Assembly (NCBI RefSeq): GCF_032854445.1
Contig: NC_088302.1
Location: 44,180,645 to 44,244,644, forward strand
Reading direction: 5' to 3'
Origin: Liolophura sinensis
Lineage: Eukaryota; Mollusca; Polyplacophora; Chitonida; Chitonidae
Length of the DNA: 64,000 nt
Every line of letters starts with the position of its first letter. Position 1 is the stretch's first letter. Of the stretch, positions 15,301 through 30,300 are shown one piece after another. The translations under genes were made by a program, and so were the position numbers. The notes under the pieces were generated by a model. That model was not told the DNA's origin. It was given only the letters and a program-made list of their open reading frames with translations, and searched no databases.

Positions 15301-18300
15301 TTCACCAGGCCAATAAAGATACGTCCCATAGACTTCACATCTATACCCTGGGGACAGAGAAGGCTATGTAGGCAAGAGGTTGTAATGATGTCATCAAAAC
15401 TAAGAACAATTGAGAAAACATAGCAAAAAAATAATAGAAACAAAACAAAACAAGACAGGTGTTTAGGTACTTCAACATGAAATCAGACCAGTTCAAAATG
15501 CCTTATGGTGAGAAAAAAATATATGTACACATACATGTAATCCAGTACATCAAATAATTACTCCATATGTAAAATCTCGGAGATTCAAAATAACAAAGGC
15601 TAAAACCAAAAGACTACCACTTTGGAAAAAGTTCTGTCAGTCCCTTATTCTAGGGTTTCTCAGTGGATAAAGTTTACATGTATGTGTTTAACACACATCA
15701 TGTGACCTGACCTACCTCGTCACAGTTGAAGACAAGCACCTGTCTACCAAACAAGCCTCCCAGTGCTTTGACAGACTCTGTCTTCCCTGTACCTGCTGGG
15801 CCATAGGGGTTCCCGCCAAGTCCCATATGCATACCTGTGCACATAACCTTTCTTATTAAACTTGAAAATCGAAAAACACTTCGACAGAATCTACTTCGAC
15901 TTGAAAAATGTACATTTCAATTCTTGAATATACAGCATATGTTTATGCATTTGTCTTAGTGATGAAACATTTAGTTTTCACAACTGTGTCCCATTGTACT
16001 AAGTCAATATCACTGCCAAAACATTCCACTCTCCTGATGACTTCAGGCATGGCACCTGACACAGTAAGAGGAGTACCCTAGCATGCTTCTTTACATATTG
16101 CTGTTTTCCACATTTAGACGTAGGCCTCAGACAAGTGTCTTAATGTGCACATACATGTACATGTCTTTCAGAAAAGTATCTTGGTTCTGAAATATTTTTG
16201 AAATGAAAATGACTCCTTTCTGAAGACATCGTGAAAAATGAAGATATGTTTCAAAACTTGAACACGTTTTAATACAAAACTAATGTATACACACTTGAAA
16301 TTAACACATTTTATTTTATTCAAAACTTGAACATGTTTTAATACAAAACTAATGTATACACACTTGAAATTAACACATTTTATTTCAAAAAAAAAAAAAA
16401 CAACATCCAACCTTGTGTAAGGGTAAGGTAGCACTTGTCTGTCAGGGGTGTGTGTACCAATTTGGCGGCATTGCCCTGGTACTCGTAGGTGTACTCAAAC
16501 TCTGCGTCCACCATCCGCATGACACACATTCCATCTCGTCGTAGGTAATACCTGCAAACGTGTGATTAAAACGCTGGACTTCAGGAATCAACTTACTAGT
16601 ATTTTACATTCTGTGAATGGAAACTTAACAGGTTAAGGAATCTCATGCATACTAAAGCCAGTTATCTTTCTGAAAAATCCAGTATCTTCAAACAGTGCCT
16701 AAGTAAAATCAAATTCAAATCAGCATCAGATTACTATTTCCTAGCTGGTTAAGCTGTGTACATGGCTATACTGGAAGGCTGTGAACCCATGATACATGAA
16801 GCTGTAGGTTTAAACAGTTTTTAGTGAACTGCCAGACAACGTGCTTTAAATCAGGAAATATGAGCAGGAACCTGGTGAAGTGCAGTTGTTAACTCCAGGA
16901 TTTGCATGGTTCATAGACCCATTATACCTTACCAATATAGCAAAAACAAACATTCTTCATTCCATCAAATAATTCTCGTTTTGAGTCCAATTGCATAACG
17001 GTCTGACCTGAGCTGTTTTTGCCACGCCCACTCCTCCACACTGGATACCCGCAGCTCCATCAGTGTAGATATCACATCCATGGCATGGATTGTGTCCAGG
17101 ATTAGAGCTTTCAGTTTCAGTTCCAATACATGAGAGCTGACATCATCGCCAGCCGACCCGAGATCGACGCTGGTGTAGACCTCTAACTGCTGCTCCATCT
17201 CCCTCATGAAATCACGTAGGCGTCCCCCACGAATAGCATCCTCACACCGCTCTGTGAAGTGGATTGTCTCGGCCAAGCATAGAATCTGCAAAGAAACGCA
17301 CAGTACAATTTAACACTGACTAATGTATTAGTGTTAGTTTTTAATACTCAGTAATGAGTCATCATCCAATATAAATTTTGTCCATTACATGAAAATTATT
17401 CTTGACAAAAAACACTATACTAGTACAATAGATGCCTACATTGCTGGGGTGTGAAAATGAATATTTTCTATGGTAACCCATGGTAGGTCTAGATTTAGGT
17501 AACCCATGGCATATATGGTAATCTTCTAAATGTCTTCACATATATTTCTGGCCATGCATGGCAACCAACTTTCGTTACCCTTAAAGTAATTTTTCGTAGC
17601 CTCTAGATGTCTGTGGTGTAGTTATTTTGACCTTAACATTAAGCATACTTGTTTAGCCAGAGAAATCTTGCCTTCTTATCTCATCCTCATTCTACCATAA
17701 CAATCTCATTTACAATTTTCCTGATTAAGAAGCAACAAGTGTCTTGAGTTATGCTACCTGAGATGGGTATCTGCTGGGGTCCAGCCCTCTGGAACTCTGG
17801 GACTTGGAGTCTCTCAGGCATTCTGTTAGAAGCTCCTTAAGTGTGCTCTTCATTTCGGTTGACAGATTTCCAAGCCAAACCTTCAACACACAAAACACAC
17901 TCAGATGATAGTTGTTTTTTTTTTTAGCATACACAAGTTTGAACACTTTACGGAAAGTTTTTAAACAATTATATTGCCTACTTTCAGGCTTCCATACGTA
18001 GTTTGTTATGTTCAAACCCATAAAGCTAGAAATAATTCTCACATAGCATATCAGGCAAGGAATCACTGGTAGTAAAATATAAGATGATTAGATGACCATA
18101 AGCTTTTAGTTTTGACGGTTTCTCACTTATTTGAATTTGTCAGTATTAAGGCAAGTATTCAGAGTAAGAATGAATGAATGAATGCTTGGGGTTTAATGTC
18201 GTAATTAACAAGTTTTCAGTCATATGACGACAAATTGTCATTAGGTGTATGTACATATACGGTGTCTTCTTGTGGCAGGGCGAGCCCATGCCACCAAAGT

Positions 18301-21300
18301 GCTACCACCACTGATGTATCATGCCGAATACACCAGACATGACATCCCACGAAGTCACATTATACCGACACCAGGCCAACCAGTCCTGTTTCCTTACCCT
18401 AACCTCTCAATGCTGAGTGACAAGCAGCCACAAGTACCATACTTAAAGTCTTCGGTATGAATCAGCCTTCTTTTTCAATTGCTGTTGAGAGGATACTGTA
18501 TTAAAGAGTAAATGTACATCTCTACTCCATAACCTTTCAACTCGCCCCCAGACTCACCTCAACCTCTGGGGTGATTTCTACCCGTCTCTTCAGGGGCACC
18601 ACCTCCCCTTCCAAGGACTTCATGGCCATGATGTTCTGACATTTCTCGTCAAACTGCACACTGTGAATGCCGGCAAAAAGCTTTTTCAGGTGAGACTGGA
18701 TGACGTTAGGATTTGTGGCTTGACCCAGGATCTCCAGTAAGTCATCATCACCGATGAAATAAAACCTCGGGAATATTGATCTCTTCTCCTGCAAACACGT
18801 GTACAACAAAGGTTATTATGATACATTACACAATACAGAATGCAGAAGGGGCAGGCATAAGATAAATTCCTATGGCGTGTGTAGTCATCACTTACATGTA
18901 ATTATTATTTTTCTGACACAACTTGTGTAACTGCTTCTGTTACATTTATGCATAGCTTTGTGACACTACAATGGTGTTGTACATTGTGACTTCAATTCAT
19001 AGCTTTGTGACACTACAGTGGTGGTGTACATTGTGACATCAAATCATACCTTGTGACACTACAGTGGTGGTGAACATTGTGACGTCAAATCATAGCTTGT
19101 GACACTACAGTGGTGGTGTACACTGTGACGTCAATTCATAGCTTTGTGACACTACAGTGGTGGTGTACACTGTGACGTCAATTCATAGCTTTGTGACACT
19201 ACAGTGGTGGTGTACATTGTGACGTCAAATCATAGCTTTGTGACACTACAGTGGTGGTGTACACTGTGATGTCAAATCATAACTTTGTGACACTACAGTG
19301 GTGGTGTACATTGTGACGTCAAATCATAGCTTTGTGACACTACAGTGGTGGTGTACACTGTGACGTCAAATCATAGCTTTGTGACACTACAGTGGTGGTG
19401 TACACTGTGAAGTCAATTCATAGCTCTGAGACACTACAGCGGTGGTGTACATTGTGACGTCAAATCACAGCATTCGGACATCACAACAACCCTTTCATGG
19501 CCATATTTTGCTGACAAGCTTCACCCACTGCAAACATGTTAGTATACATAAATGACCAATCTTAGGGCAGATAGCTTTGTAATGTATCTGACGTCACATT
19601 CAGGGTATGGAAAATACTGCGGGGAACCAGACTAAGGTCTCACCTCAAGGAATTCATTGAGAGACTTTTGACACCTCTGCAGCTGATCTAACATTGTGGT
19701 AAGGAGAGTCCTCAGTCCAGATCTGGCCACGAGGGACAGGACACGGGTGTCACGGTGGACATCCTGCATGATGGACCTGTAATCACACACATTACAGAAT
19801 TTCTATACCTGATGTAATAACTATGAACGCAAACGAACGGAACACCAATATTGATCAGCCATAAGCACAGTTGTAACAGATAGTGTATTTACAAGACACT
19901 ACGGCCATGAAAACATAGGTCAAGGTCAACGAAAAAAAAAAAAAAGAGTTTCATGATTAGGTGTAAATATTGTAAACTTCAATGAAAATTTCTTTGAGAC
20001 TGAAATGATACCAGTTAAACGGCTACAATAAAAATAAATAAGAATCTTCGTAATACCTCAGTGTACATGGTGTAAAAGTTTGGTACCATACTTTCCAGAG
20101 ATCTAGGTTTAAAGGGTAATGATTGCAAATGGCCAACAATCTTGAAACAAATGGTCAAGCCAAACTAAAAACAATGGCCTAGGGTCCTTCTACAGGGGTA
20201 GGTGCACATGTGGTACAAATTTAATGCCTTAGGAGATCATCGTCACAGAGAATGAATAAGGTTCTTCCAAGTGCCAGTTTTGGCTGAGAACTAAAAACAA
20301 TGGCCTAGGGTCCTTCTACAGGGGTAGGTGCACATGTGGTACAAATTAGGAGATCATCGTCACAGAGAATGAATAAGGTTCTTCCAAATGCCAGTTTTGG
20401 CTGAGAACTAAAAACAATGTGGAACAATACACGAGCAGTTTTACAAAATTAAAGAGTTACTGTGTACTCCTGTTTCACCCAAGAAAAGACATCTTAACAT
20501 ACAGATTATATACATCCTACAAGTAGTAAAATGAGGCAGTACATGCATATGCTCCCTATGTGCAACATGTCCAAGAAACGGACCTTTCCAAACTGTCAAT
20601 CAAGAACACGAATTTAACCAATCATAATCACTAATGTTGCAACTAGGTCCCACGCATTGGTTACAAATTGTTCTGTGACATAACAGCGTCACATTAGCTT
20701 TCATCAGGAATGGAATAATTAGTAACGTGGTGGGACAGTCAATGCGGTGGCTCTATCCATTGCTTACCTGAAGTCGTCATCGACCCTCTTGAAGCGGCCT
20801 TGCTCCTTAGGTAGAGCACCTCTCCCAAAGATGGGCTCTAGGTATACCCACTTCCTCTGGATCTGGTTCAGGTTGTGTAGGAACTCATCCAGGTCAGCTA
20901 GTCTCTGCTCCCAGATGGACGCCTTGTCCTCAAAACTCTTATAGTAAGGCGAGTCCTTCAGGGACTGCAGCAGGCACTGGTTGTCTCCAACCTAAACAAA
21001 TAATATGGTAACAATATATTATCTATATAATAATTTGTGATTTATTTGACTACCGTTTTACGTCATGCTCAAGAATATTTAACATATACGATGGTGGCCA
21101 GCATCATGGTGTGAGGAAACTGGCCTGAGCCCAAGGAACCCACAACCAATAATTCTGATATACAGGTAGTGTTCAGAGAATTAACAGGTGTATATTAAGT
21201 TATTCAACACAACAACATATGGATCACAACAAGGATTGATAGTTCATTTTTCAAAGGCAGATTTTGAAGGAATATATGGACTACCAAAAAGCATGAACAA

Positions 21301-24300
21301 AGAAAATGAGATGCATCCATAAAAAGGAACTTGTAACTGTCTCATAACAACGCCATATCAAGTTCCCTGTCAGAAGTAAGATATTAATTGCAAGACACAA
21401 ACTTCCATGAAACATAAAACTTCCATTAAATATGATCTATACATGTCGGCGAAAGTTCTCAACCAGGAGAATACTAGGCCAGCCTACTGTATCACAATTT
21501 AGAATGAAATCACACAGGTAATTACCTGATTAACAAGATCTTTCCAATCTTTGATAAGGTGTAGTGTCTTCTTATTGCTGTCTTCATATTCTGTCATAGC
21601 AAATATAGCTCCTGCTCCCCACAATTCTAGCTCACGGATTGCTTCACGGATAGTTACCTCCCCTTGGGCACGTTGATTCAGTTCCTGTATACAGAAACAA
21701 CAGTAGCCTTGATAAGACCAACAGACTCACACACATGTGAACACCATACCAAAGTAAGATGTGTGGGAAATCCAGCACAAAATTCCAGTTATTGCTAAAA
21801 TTCACCACAGGTGTAAACATGTATAGACAAATTTTACCAAAACTACATGTACAACATGCAAGAAAAAAACATCAAGAAGAATATACAGATTTGAAATAAG
21901 GAACAAATGAACTTATTCATGTTGTAGCAACAGACTGACCTTCAGAGCAGTTGCGTTCCTGATGATGTGCTCACTGGCACTGAGAATGTTTCCAAAGGTG
22001 AGTTTCTCTAGAGTGGTTCCTCGAGGCATCTGGAGTATTCTGAACAGCTCCAGCCAGTGATCCTGTGACAGAGGCTCACCTCTCACCCACTTCAGCACTG
22101 GTAGCACGTTCTGTGTGAGTAACAGGGGGATCATTTATACAAACCACATGTCCCAGATTCACACATTAGCATCAGAAAATATATTCAAAATAATTGTGCT
22201 ACAAGGAAGGCATTTAAGAACATTCAATTTTCATGTTTTTCAATTCTAACCTTGCAGATAATGGACATTAAACACATCAGAAATGCAAAACCTTTTCTTT
22301 TTCTTCATGGGAAAATGTCTCAGGGTAGAATTCCAAAGAATTAAAATTATATAAAACACAATTTCTGTTCAGATTTAATTTCACTAACCTTGTAGGTGTC
22401 AATGTCTTTCTGTAGTTTGACAGTCATAGTACTGGCTGCATAAGACTTCAGCTTCTCATACCAACCGCCCAAAAATTCCTCAAACATATACGATTTGGAT
22501 CTAACAGAATAAATGAAATTTCACAAATTACTCCTACCGCAGCAGAAATACAATACATGTGATAGAAATCCTGGTAGAAAACAAAGAATGGCAGAATGCT
22601 AGATTAGGGTATCTTTGTTACCTGTATTCCTTGAAGAAACCCAGCCAAATATGGCACACTGCACATTTGCTACCTTAGCCTTAATTTATTTACTTGATTT
22701 GATTTTTATGTCATACTCAAAACTATTTCGCTTATATGACAGTAGCCAAAATTATGATGGAATGAAATCGCACAGCCCGGGGATGTAAGACATTTACACC
22801 TTAATGCCTTGTCAACAATATCAAATTAGTTGACAACAATTATGTGTTCTTGGTATATCATAAAATTACGAAGTTAAAAGTCTTATAAAGGTTTTTGGAA
22901 GGCATTGAACCACACGTACATGTAGGTAACAGTTAATCACTGGCTGCATCTGCATCTACGTGGTATGTTAATGACAAACCAGGAGTATACCTGAATGAGA
23001 TCCAGTCCTCTTTGGCCAACTCCAGAAGGCCATTGTTGAAGTCCTCGTACAGAGACCACATACTCTGATAACTGGCCATGTCTTCTCTCACCTCATCAGC
23101 CTGAGGGAACTCGGGGATTTCCAGCCCAAAGTGTTCGCAGTCACATCTGCACACCCAAGTGAAGGACAGAAGTACATGAAAACAAACAGGCTGTGTTAGG
23201 TGTTCACAAAGACATATGCTCCCTTACCCACCTTATGGTGAACACACTACACAACACAATGACAAACCCCCTCCTCACAGCACATGCCCAGATTACCAAC
23301 ACTGACTTTACATCACTGCAACCGCCAGCAAATATTGCTCAGAAACGCCAAGGTCACTGGGGTCAAGATAATGAGATGGAGCTCCTTGTCAGAAAACACA
23401 AACACTCTTGTCTCAACTTCTGTCTATTTATACTTGATACACATACATTTTTTTCGTTCAAAGTATGCAAAACATGATTCCAATGTACACCTGAAACAAT
23501 TTTACTGATACATGCTGACAAAGCCACCTACTATGCTAAAAACTGGATTTGAACTCCTTACACAGGACTATGCACATGAAAATGCTTGGCTGTAGACAAC
23601 ATACACAAGTTTGGCCCGAGTCTCCTCCAGCTCAGCAAACTCCTGCCTCTTCTCCCTGATGATGTTCACAGCCTGGTCACATTTCTGTTTGTCCCCATCC
23701 AGGGCCTCATCCCCAGGCTTCAGCTGATGCCATCTGGCAGCGAATTTCTCCACCTCTTGCTGAAAGGCCTTCACTCTAGACTGTAGGTTTGTCTTCATCA
23801 CCTCCACCTGACAGCATATTAAATATATCTTCATGTTTGTTTCAGGAGAAATGAAAAATAGTGGGTGTGACACTTAACACCCCAAATGCAATCATACTAG
23901 AAAAAAAGCCTCAAAATGATGAAATGTATACATCAAGACAGATTTGATCAGACTCTTGAAAGAAAAACAACTACCTCACGACCAAGGAAGATACTTGCTC
24001 TGGTGAAACAATTTTCAATGGTCTCAAGATAGTTATTAAGATAGTTATTTCAGTGCTGGAAATTCAGACTAAACTTTTAATATCTAGAGTTTAATCAGAT
24101 CTGCTTATAGACACATTCAACCTGAATTGTTCAGCACACTGAAAAATCTATGCCACATCACAGCCTTGCAAAAGGACAAAAACCATAACCTACAATCTAA
24201 ATGGTTCTAGCATTAATGTCATAATGAATGTACAGGAATCTTTTACATTATTACCTAAAACATTTCTGTTTTCTAATTCACCTACTTTCTTTATCTCACA

Positions 24301-27300
24301 GTTTCCCAAATACTGACAATTTTTGTAAAACCACATATACCATCTGTAATTACTGGTAGCCTATCAGAGAGTTTACCTGTTCCTTGACCATCAGCTGATG
24401 ACTTTCCATCATAAGCTCAAACTTGTCCCACCTAGCCTGAAGCTGGTTGATAGAGTCCACCCCGCCTCCAGCTACAGACCTCAGCAGCTTGTTCTTACTG
24501 TCTGCCTTCTCAAATAGAGGTGCAACCTGAGGGAAACAATGGTTACACACATATAGTTATATTTCTGTTATCAACTCACTAGGGTAGCTAAAGATTCCCA
24601 CACTGCTCTTTATATCTTAACAACTCTTATCCTAACAATTTTGCCAGAAGAAATCTTGAAAAGCTCTGAACTCTTCTCTTTAAGTAATTACTTTTTTTTT
24701 ACTCAAATTACACGGAGATGGTATAAAAAGGCAATTTGAGCTCTTTGTCAACATAATTTAACAACAGTGGCTGGCATTATGTTGGGAGAAAAAAGGACAG
24801 ATTGTTGAAGACAGCATGAGCTGGACTTGAACTCAAAGTGATCACATTGGTGAGAGGCTGCTGGGTCATTGTGCTGAGCTAACATGCTAACCACTAAGCC
24901 ACGGATGCCTCATGCACTGTGATGCGTCAATATAAAAATTCAGTGATTCTTGCATTTCATGTTAAAGTTAAATGATAATTCCACAACCTTTTGTCACCCA
25001 GCTTCAAACTCAGCGATTCCCACTCACCCTGACTTTGTCTTTGGTAAACTCTGCATGCTTAGCGTTGGCTTCTCCAATCTCCTCCACAGACTGCGGCCTC
25101 TGAGACAGAGTCTCCATGGCAGAGGTGAGGAAGTTGTCAATGGACGTCACATCAGATATGATGGACTTACGCAGGGAATTGAGGAGTGCGTCAAAAAGCC
25201 TCTGTATGTGGTCATCAATCACTGCCTTGACTGGGGTCGTGCTTACCGTGATACAGTCCACCTTAAACTGGCTACAAAAGCACTGATTCCGTTATTTATT
25301 TGATACATACTTGGTGTTGATCTGCACATTCACTAATTTGCTAACACTTTTACTCATATATGAATGACTGTCAAAGTGGTCAGGTTAACTAGTGGATGAA
25401 ACCAGGCTCAGTAATAACCTGATTAACTGCCTGACTTACATGTGCACAGTCAAACACTCCTATCAAATGATTAATTGCCTGACTTATATATGCACAGTCA
25501 AAAACTCCCATCAAAAGCCTTCTAACTGTTCAGCACAGCAAGCCTCCCAACAATACCCCCAGTGTCAGCCATTTCATACGCTTATCCAGAATCTGGATCA
25601 CTGTATTATAGTGGTTTTCATTCTTAACATTGCATCCAAAATTGCACCTTCAGTCAATTAAGTGCAACTAAGAATATACTATATGCCCATTTTTTGCACT
25701 TGCCAACCTGAACCAGACCTGTTGAAAAATTCAGCAAATTCAAAAATGAAACTTACTAAATGAACAAGCATTATTTCATAGGATTTCAAGCGATCAACTG
25801 TTCTCATAGCAAGTCAGATGGCATAAGGTTCATTATATTCAAGACATTTACACAAACGGCATGACAAGAACTTGTTTTGCGCTCTAATAATCACACATCA
25901 TTATTATCAACACAACAATCGGCAAACCTGGGCAGTTTCTCAGCATCTCTTCCACGAGCTTTCAGAGCCTTGAAATTCTTCTCCCAGTCAGAGAGATTCT
26001 CCAGGTGATCTGAGACAAACTGGTCCAAGTCCAGCCCTCCCAAAACAACCCAGTCCTACAACACAGGTACAGTGTACAGTTGAGGCTAACTTACACCAGC
26101 AGTATGTGAGGCACATTGTAGCCTCAGAGTAGATAAGGATTTCATTTCTTAAACAAACCACCACAAACATTTTTCCTATTTAATGAGAGAAGGCAAGGAA
26201 ACCTATGATGACTGAACAAAGTGATAGAATATTTTGAGCTCTTTTCAGATTGAGAACCTCAAAAACATTTCGGACATCCCATACGATAAAAAGGTGTGAA
26301 ATATGTTAGATACCATCAATATCAATGTACAACATGGAAATAGATCCATGTAAAATACAACGATCAATCATTTATCTATATGAAATTATTTGCATGATGC
26401 AAACTCATCTTTATGATGATCGGGGCACAATTTGCTGTCATCAATGTTATTTTGAGCTCTTAAAAACGAGTAAACGACCAAATATTTTGACCTCTGCTAC
26501 AATGGTGGGTGTAGACTACAGCTTTCTTCTGGTGGTAGTCAGACACTTGCTGTAATACTACATGCACAATGATCTATACGCTTGTCTATAACTTGAGAAC
26601 TCTGGCACCTGAAACATATTGCATCACAATTAAAGTGGCATTTTACAGAATAGGAAGACAGTTGTTTGGTGTTATAAACCAGTACCTTGAACTGGTCCTG
26701 GACAGCAGCCAGTCTCTTGAAGAGAGTAGCAGCCTTCCTATAACATGTGATGAACCCCTCAGCATTTCTGTCTATCATGGCCGGGAATATGATGCCGTCA
26801 GTCAATTCCCCTACGCCCTTGAAATGGTTAGGGATGCTGATGAATTTCTTCATCTCACGAAAATACTTGGCCTTGATCTCTTCAAATGGGGGTCGGAACT
26901 GAAGTCTTTGTTGTCTGAAGTATGTGAAACATTTTAATGTAGTGACATATTTCAAAAAATATTGTCATTCTACGGTACAAAGATCTCAGGGCTAAGAGTG
27001 CAGTCAACAGAAGACATATTCATGTATCGTGTTGGTAATGACATAAGTATGCTCAGGATGCGCATCATGACTGGCTGCAGACTGTGCTGCAAAACTGTGA
27101 ACAAAGGGTTCACTTTATTTATTTATTTCACTGGTGTTTTATGCTGCACTCAAGAATATTTCACTTATACTTCAGTTTCCAGCATTATCGTTGGAGGAAA
27201 CAGGGCAGACCAGAGGGGAAAACCACAACCATCCGCACGTTGCTGGGAGACCTTCCCACATACATGCGGAGAGGAAGCCAGTATGAGCTGGATTTGAACT

Positions 27301-30300
27301 CAGAGTTCACTTTAATTATTTATTTATTTATTTATTTATTTGATTGGTGTTTTACGCCGTACTCAAGAATATTTCACTTATACGACGGCGGCCAGCATTA
27401 TGGTGGGAGGAGAGTTCACTTTAATGGTTCCTGAGATCAACCAATGTTACTTGATAATGTAAATCTCGGGCATCAAAGGGGATGTTTTCCCAGCCTAAGT
27501 ATTTCACATAAAAGCTCTGCAATTTATTTATCATAACATGTCTATGCACTCACCAGCTTTTAGCCCTTAATCAACATTACACAGGGATGTATTCTTGTAT
27601 TTACATCAACAAAGAGGTACCTTTCGCAGTCATAATATTTCAGGTCCAAGTTCTGCAATCTAATCATCATTACCTGTCAAAGAAGGTTCCTGCAGCAACA
27701 TAGCAACAAGAAGGGTACGAGACTACTGCCATATAGACCGATGTTCCAATGGTAACACATACCTGTATGTTAGTTCAACTTTGACCTCTGGTAGGTTCTC
27801 ATTCAGAGCCTCTAGTCCCATCTTATACTGGTGTTCTAAGGCCTTGTACAGCTGCCTGTCCCAGTGGTTCTTCCAGGGGGTCATGTTCTCCACAGCAAAA
27901 CCCTGAGAAAATAACACATACAACAATGTGGGTAAAATCCTCAATGGTACTGGATCAAACTGGTGCAGAGTGGTCACCAATAATGTGGGTAAAATCATCA
28001 ATGGTACTGGATCAAACTGGTTCTGGGTGGTCATCAATAATGTGGGTATCATCAATGGTGTTAGAAAACTCGTGCTAGAAGGTCAGTGATGATGCGGGAG
28101 AAATCATCCATGGTTTCTCTTGAATATGTATGCTTGTTTTATTTGATTTGTATCATTCACCTTTTCACCTCACCATGCTCCAGATAATGAATAAAACCTT
28201 GTAAAGCTCCATTGGTCACAGGTTATATTGATAACGACTTGTTGCTATCCACTCAATCAGAAAGGTTGTACAAAGATGTTTCAGTTAACATCACTTAAAT
28301 GTATGCTAGTGATAAGAGTAATGACGTAATTTAGATTTGGTAGCAGGACTACAAAAATGTTCACCTGTAGACACATGAATTCAGAACTATAGCTCAAGAC
28401 ATAAAGTACTGAAGTTGTGAATTTCACAATTAATGGTAAATAATATGCACACGGCTATGGAACATTCCCCTTGTGTAATAGTGCTTTAAATGCACGTAAA
28501 ATTTCAGGTCAATACATGCCGTACTTTTGAGATACCACAGCTAACATTTACTTTAAAACCGATTTTTATACACATATGCAAAGTCGTGAATTTAGTCATT
28601 TATATGCATATATCGAATCAACAATGAAACATCCCTTTGTGTTACTGTGCTCTACATGTAAGCAAAACCCCAAGTTCAATAATACAGTATGGTAATTGAC
28701 CTCAAGTTTTGCCCTGGGACTCAGATAGTGTATCCCAAGATTCATTGCGTTGGTTGTGGTTGCTACTGACTGAGTGCCACGGGAGAGCATCAGGGGATTA
28801 TACTGACAGCCCAAGAATGTAATAAGGAAGCTCACACTTCAATGAGCAGTTAGTCTATGCTCCCTACCACCGTTCATGTTTTGCTCAGTTTTAATCATAA
28901 TGATTTTAGTACATGCACTTCACATCAGGTTGATTGTGTTATTATCATTATTGTGATAAATGGAAATTTGGGATAAAACTTTGTGGAGGTTAAGCCTGAC
29001 TACCCAGTACCTTTACCCATGTGGAATGTCATGACAAATATCCATTTTTAAACTGCAAGGCTCTCCATATACAAAGCTGCAGCAGAATTTAGCATACTAA
29101 ATGCCCATCTATGCCCTATGCCCATCAGCAGACGAAAAGATGTCATATTGCGATCAAAGCCACACCTACACACCTGCGTCTGCACTACTGCAGCTAAACA
29201 TTTCTAGTTCATTCTGGCGTAATTTGAAAGACTGTCAACTTAGGCCCATATTTCAGAAACATGAATACTTCATTCACTTAATACTTATTCCAGACCTCTC
29301 AGATGAAATTTTAATAATACAAATTGGTTTTATCTACATGTAGATACAAGCCACTTACAATTGTAGGACCCATCAATCACGTGATTTTTTGCACGCGAAA
29401 GGCTACACAGTAATCTTATCTGTCGATGGCAACACGTAAATCAGGTCTGGACAAAACTGTATACAGCCAATCATAAAATATTTTCTTTATAAAGCCAGTG
29501 ATGGCGTTGGGTAAACTCCTAATGTGATAACAACCCAAACAAATTCTGTGTCCCCATATGCCGGGTTCCAACACAGTGTTACCAGAATGATGTAAAAGTA
29601 TATCGGCGTAGTTTTCAGAAACCTTGTGTGGAGTATGTTTTCTGTGTTTAATGGGAGGTTCCCGATATAAAAAAAACGGGAAAAGGAACTCTTCTGCAAT
29701 AGGAGAACAGTTCAGGCTGTAAAGAAACAAACTCTGCAAGTAGAATGACATATTAAATTGGAAATACATGAATACAGGAAGCTAATGACAGATATTTCTG
29801 AGTGAAATTCGTTTTCAGCCGAAATAATTTTGTGCACGTATTCAATGCATAATGAGGGCTCTAAGCAGACAACCCTTCAACAGATAACGGTGTGAGGTAA
29901 CTTGTAGGTCTAATCTGAATAATTGGTTCGTCTGCAGAGTACATTGTGCATGTACATGTATATTCCTTGTTTGGCATGGTTTGTATAAATAGACATCCCG
30001 TGACTTAATACTTTCTTCGATTTCATTCATGGGTGCATTTTACATTTAGAAATGTTTAGAAATATACATGTAGGCCTACTATTCGGGAGACCTGTACACC
30101 TCACTGTCAGTGACATGACCACATGTGGTGAGGATTAGCAGCCAGAACTGCCATGTGCCATGCAGGGTAATGAAACAAGCGGGGGCGGGGGGGCTAATCA
30201 CTCCCATCTGTAATCTTGTTGGGAAACTCAGATCGTCAGAAAGTCAAGGACAGTAACTCAGGTGCAAAACTTTAGGTCATTTACCATACTTTTCAAAAAC

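Noticed and set aside
18951-19467. Possible CRISPR-like array
   Set aside because: Units are contiguous with no unique spacers, and the host is a eukaryote. It is a minisatellite.
28596-28835. 79-codon minus-strand frame in the large intron
   Set aside because: No match to the dynein order. Exons 12 and 13 already join in phase, so nothing is missing here.
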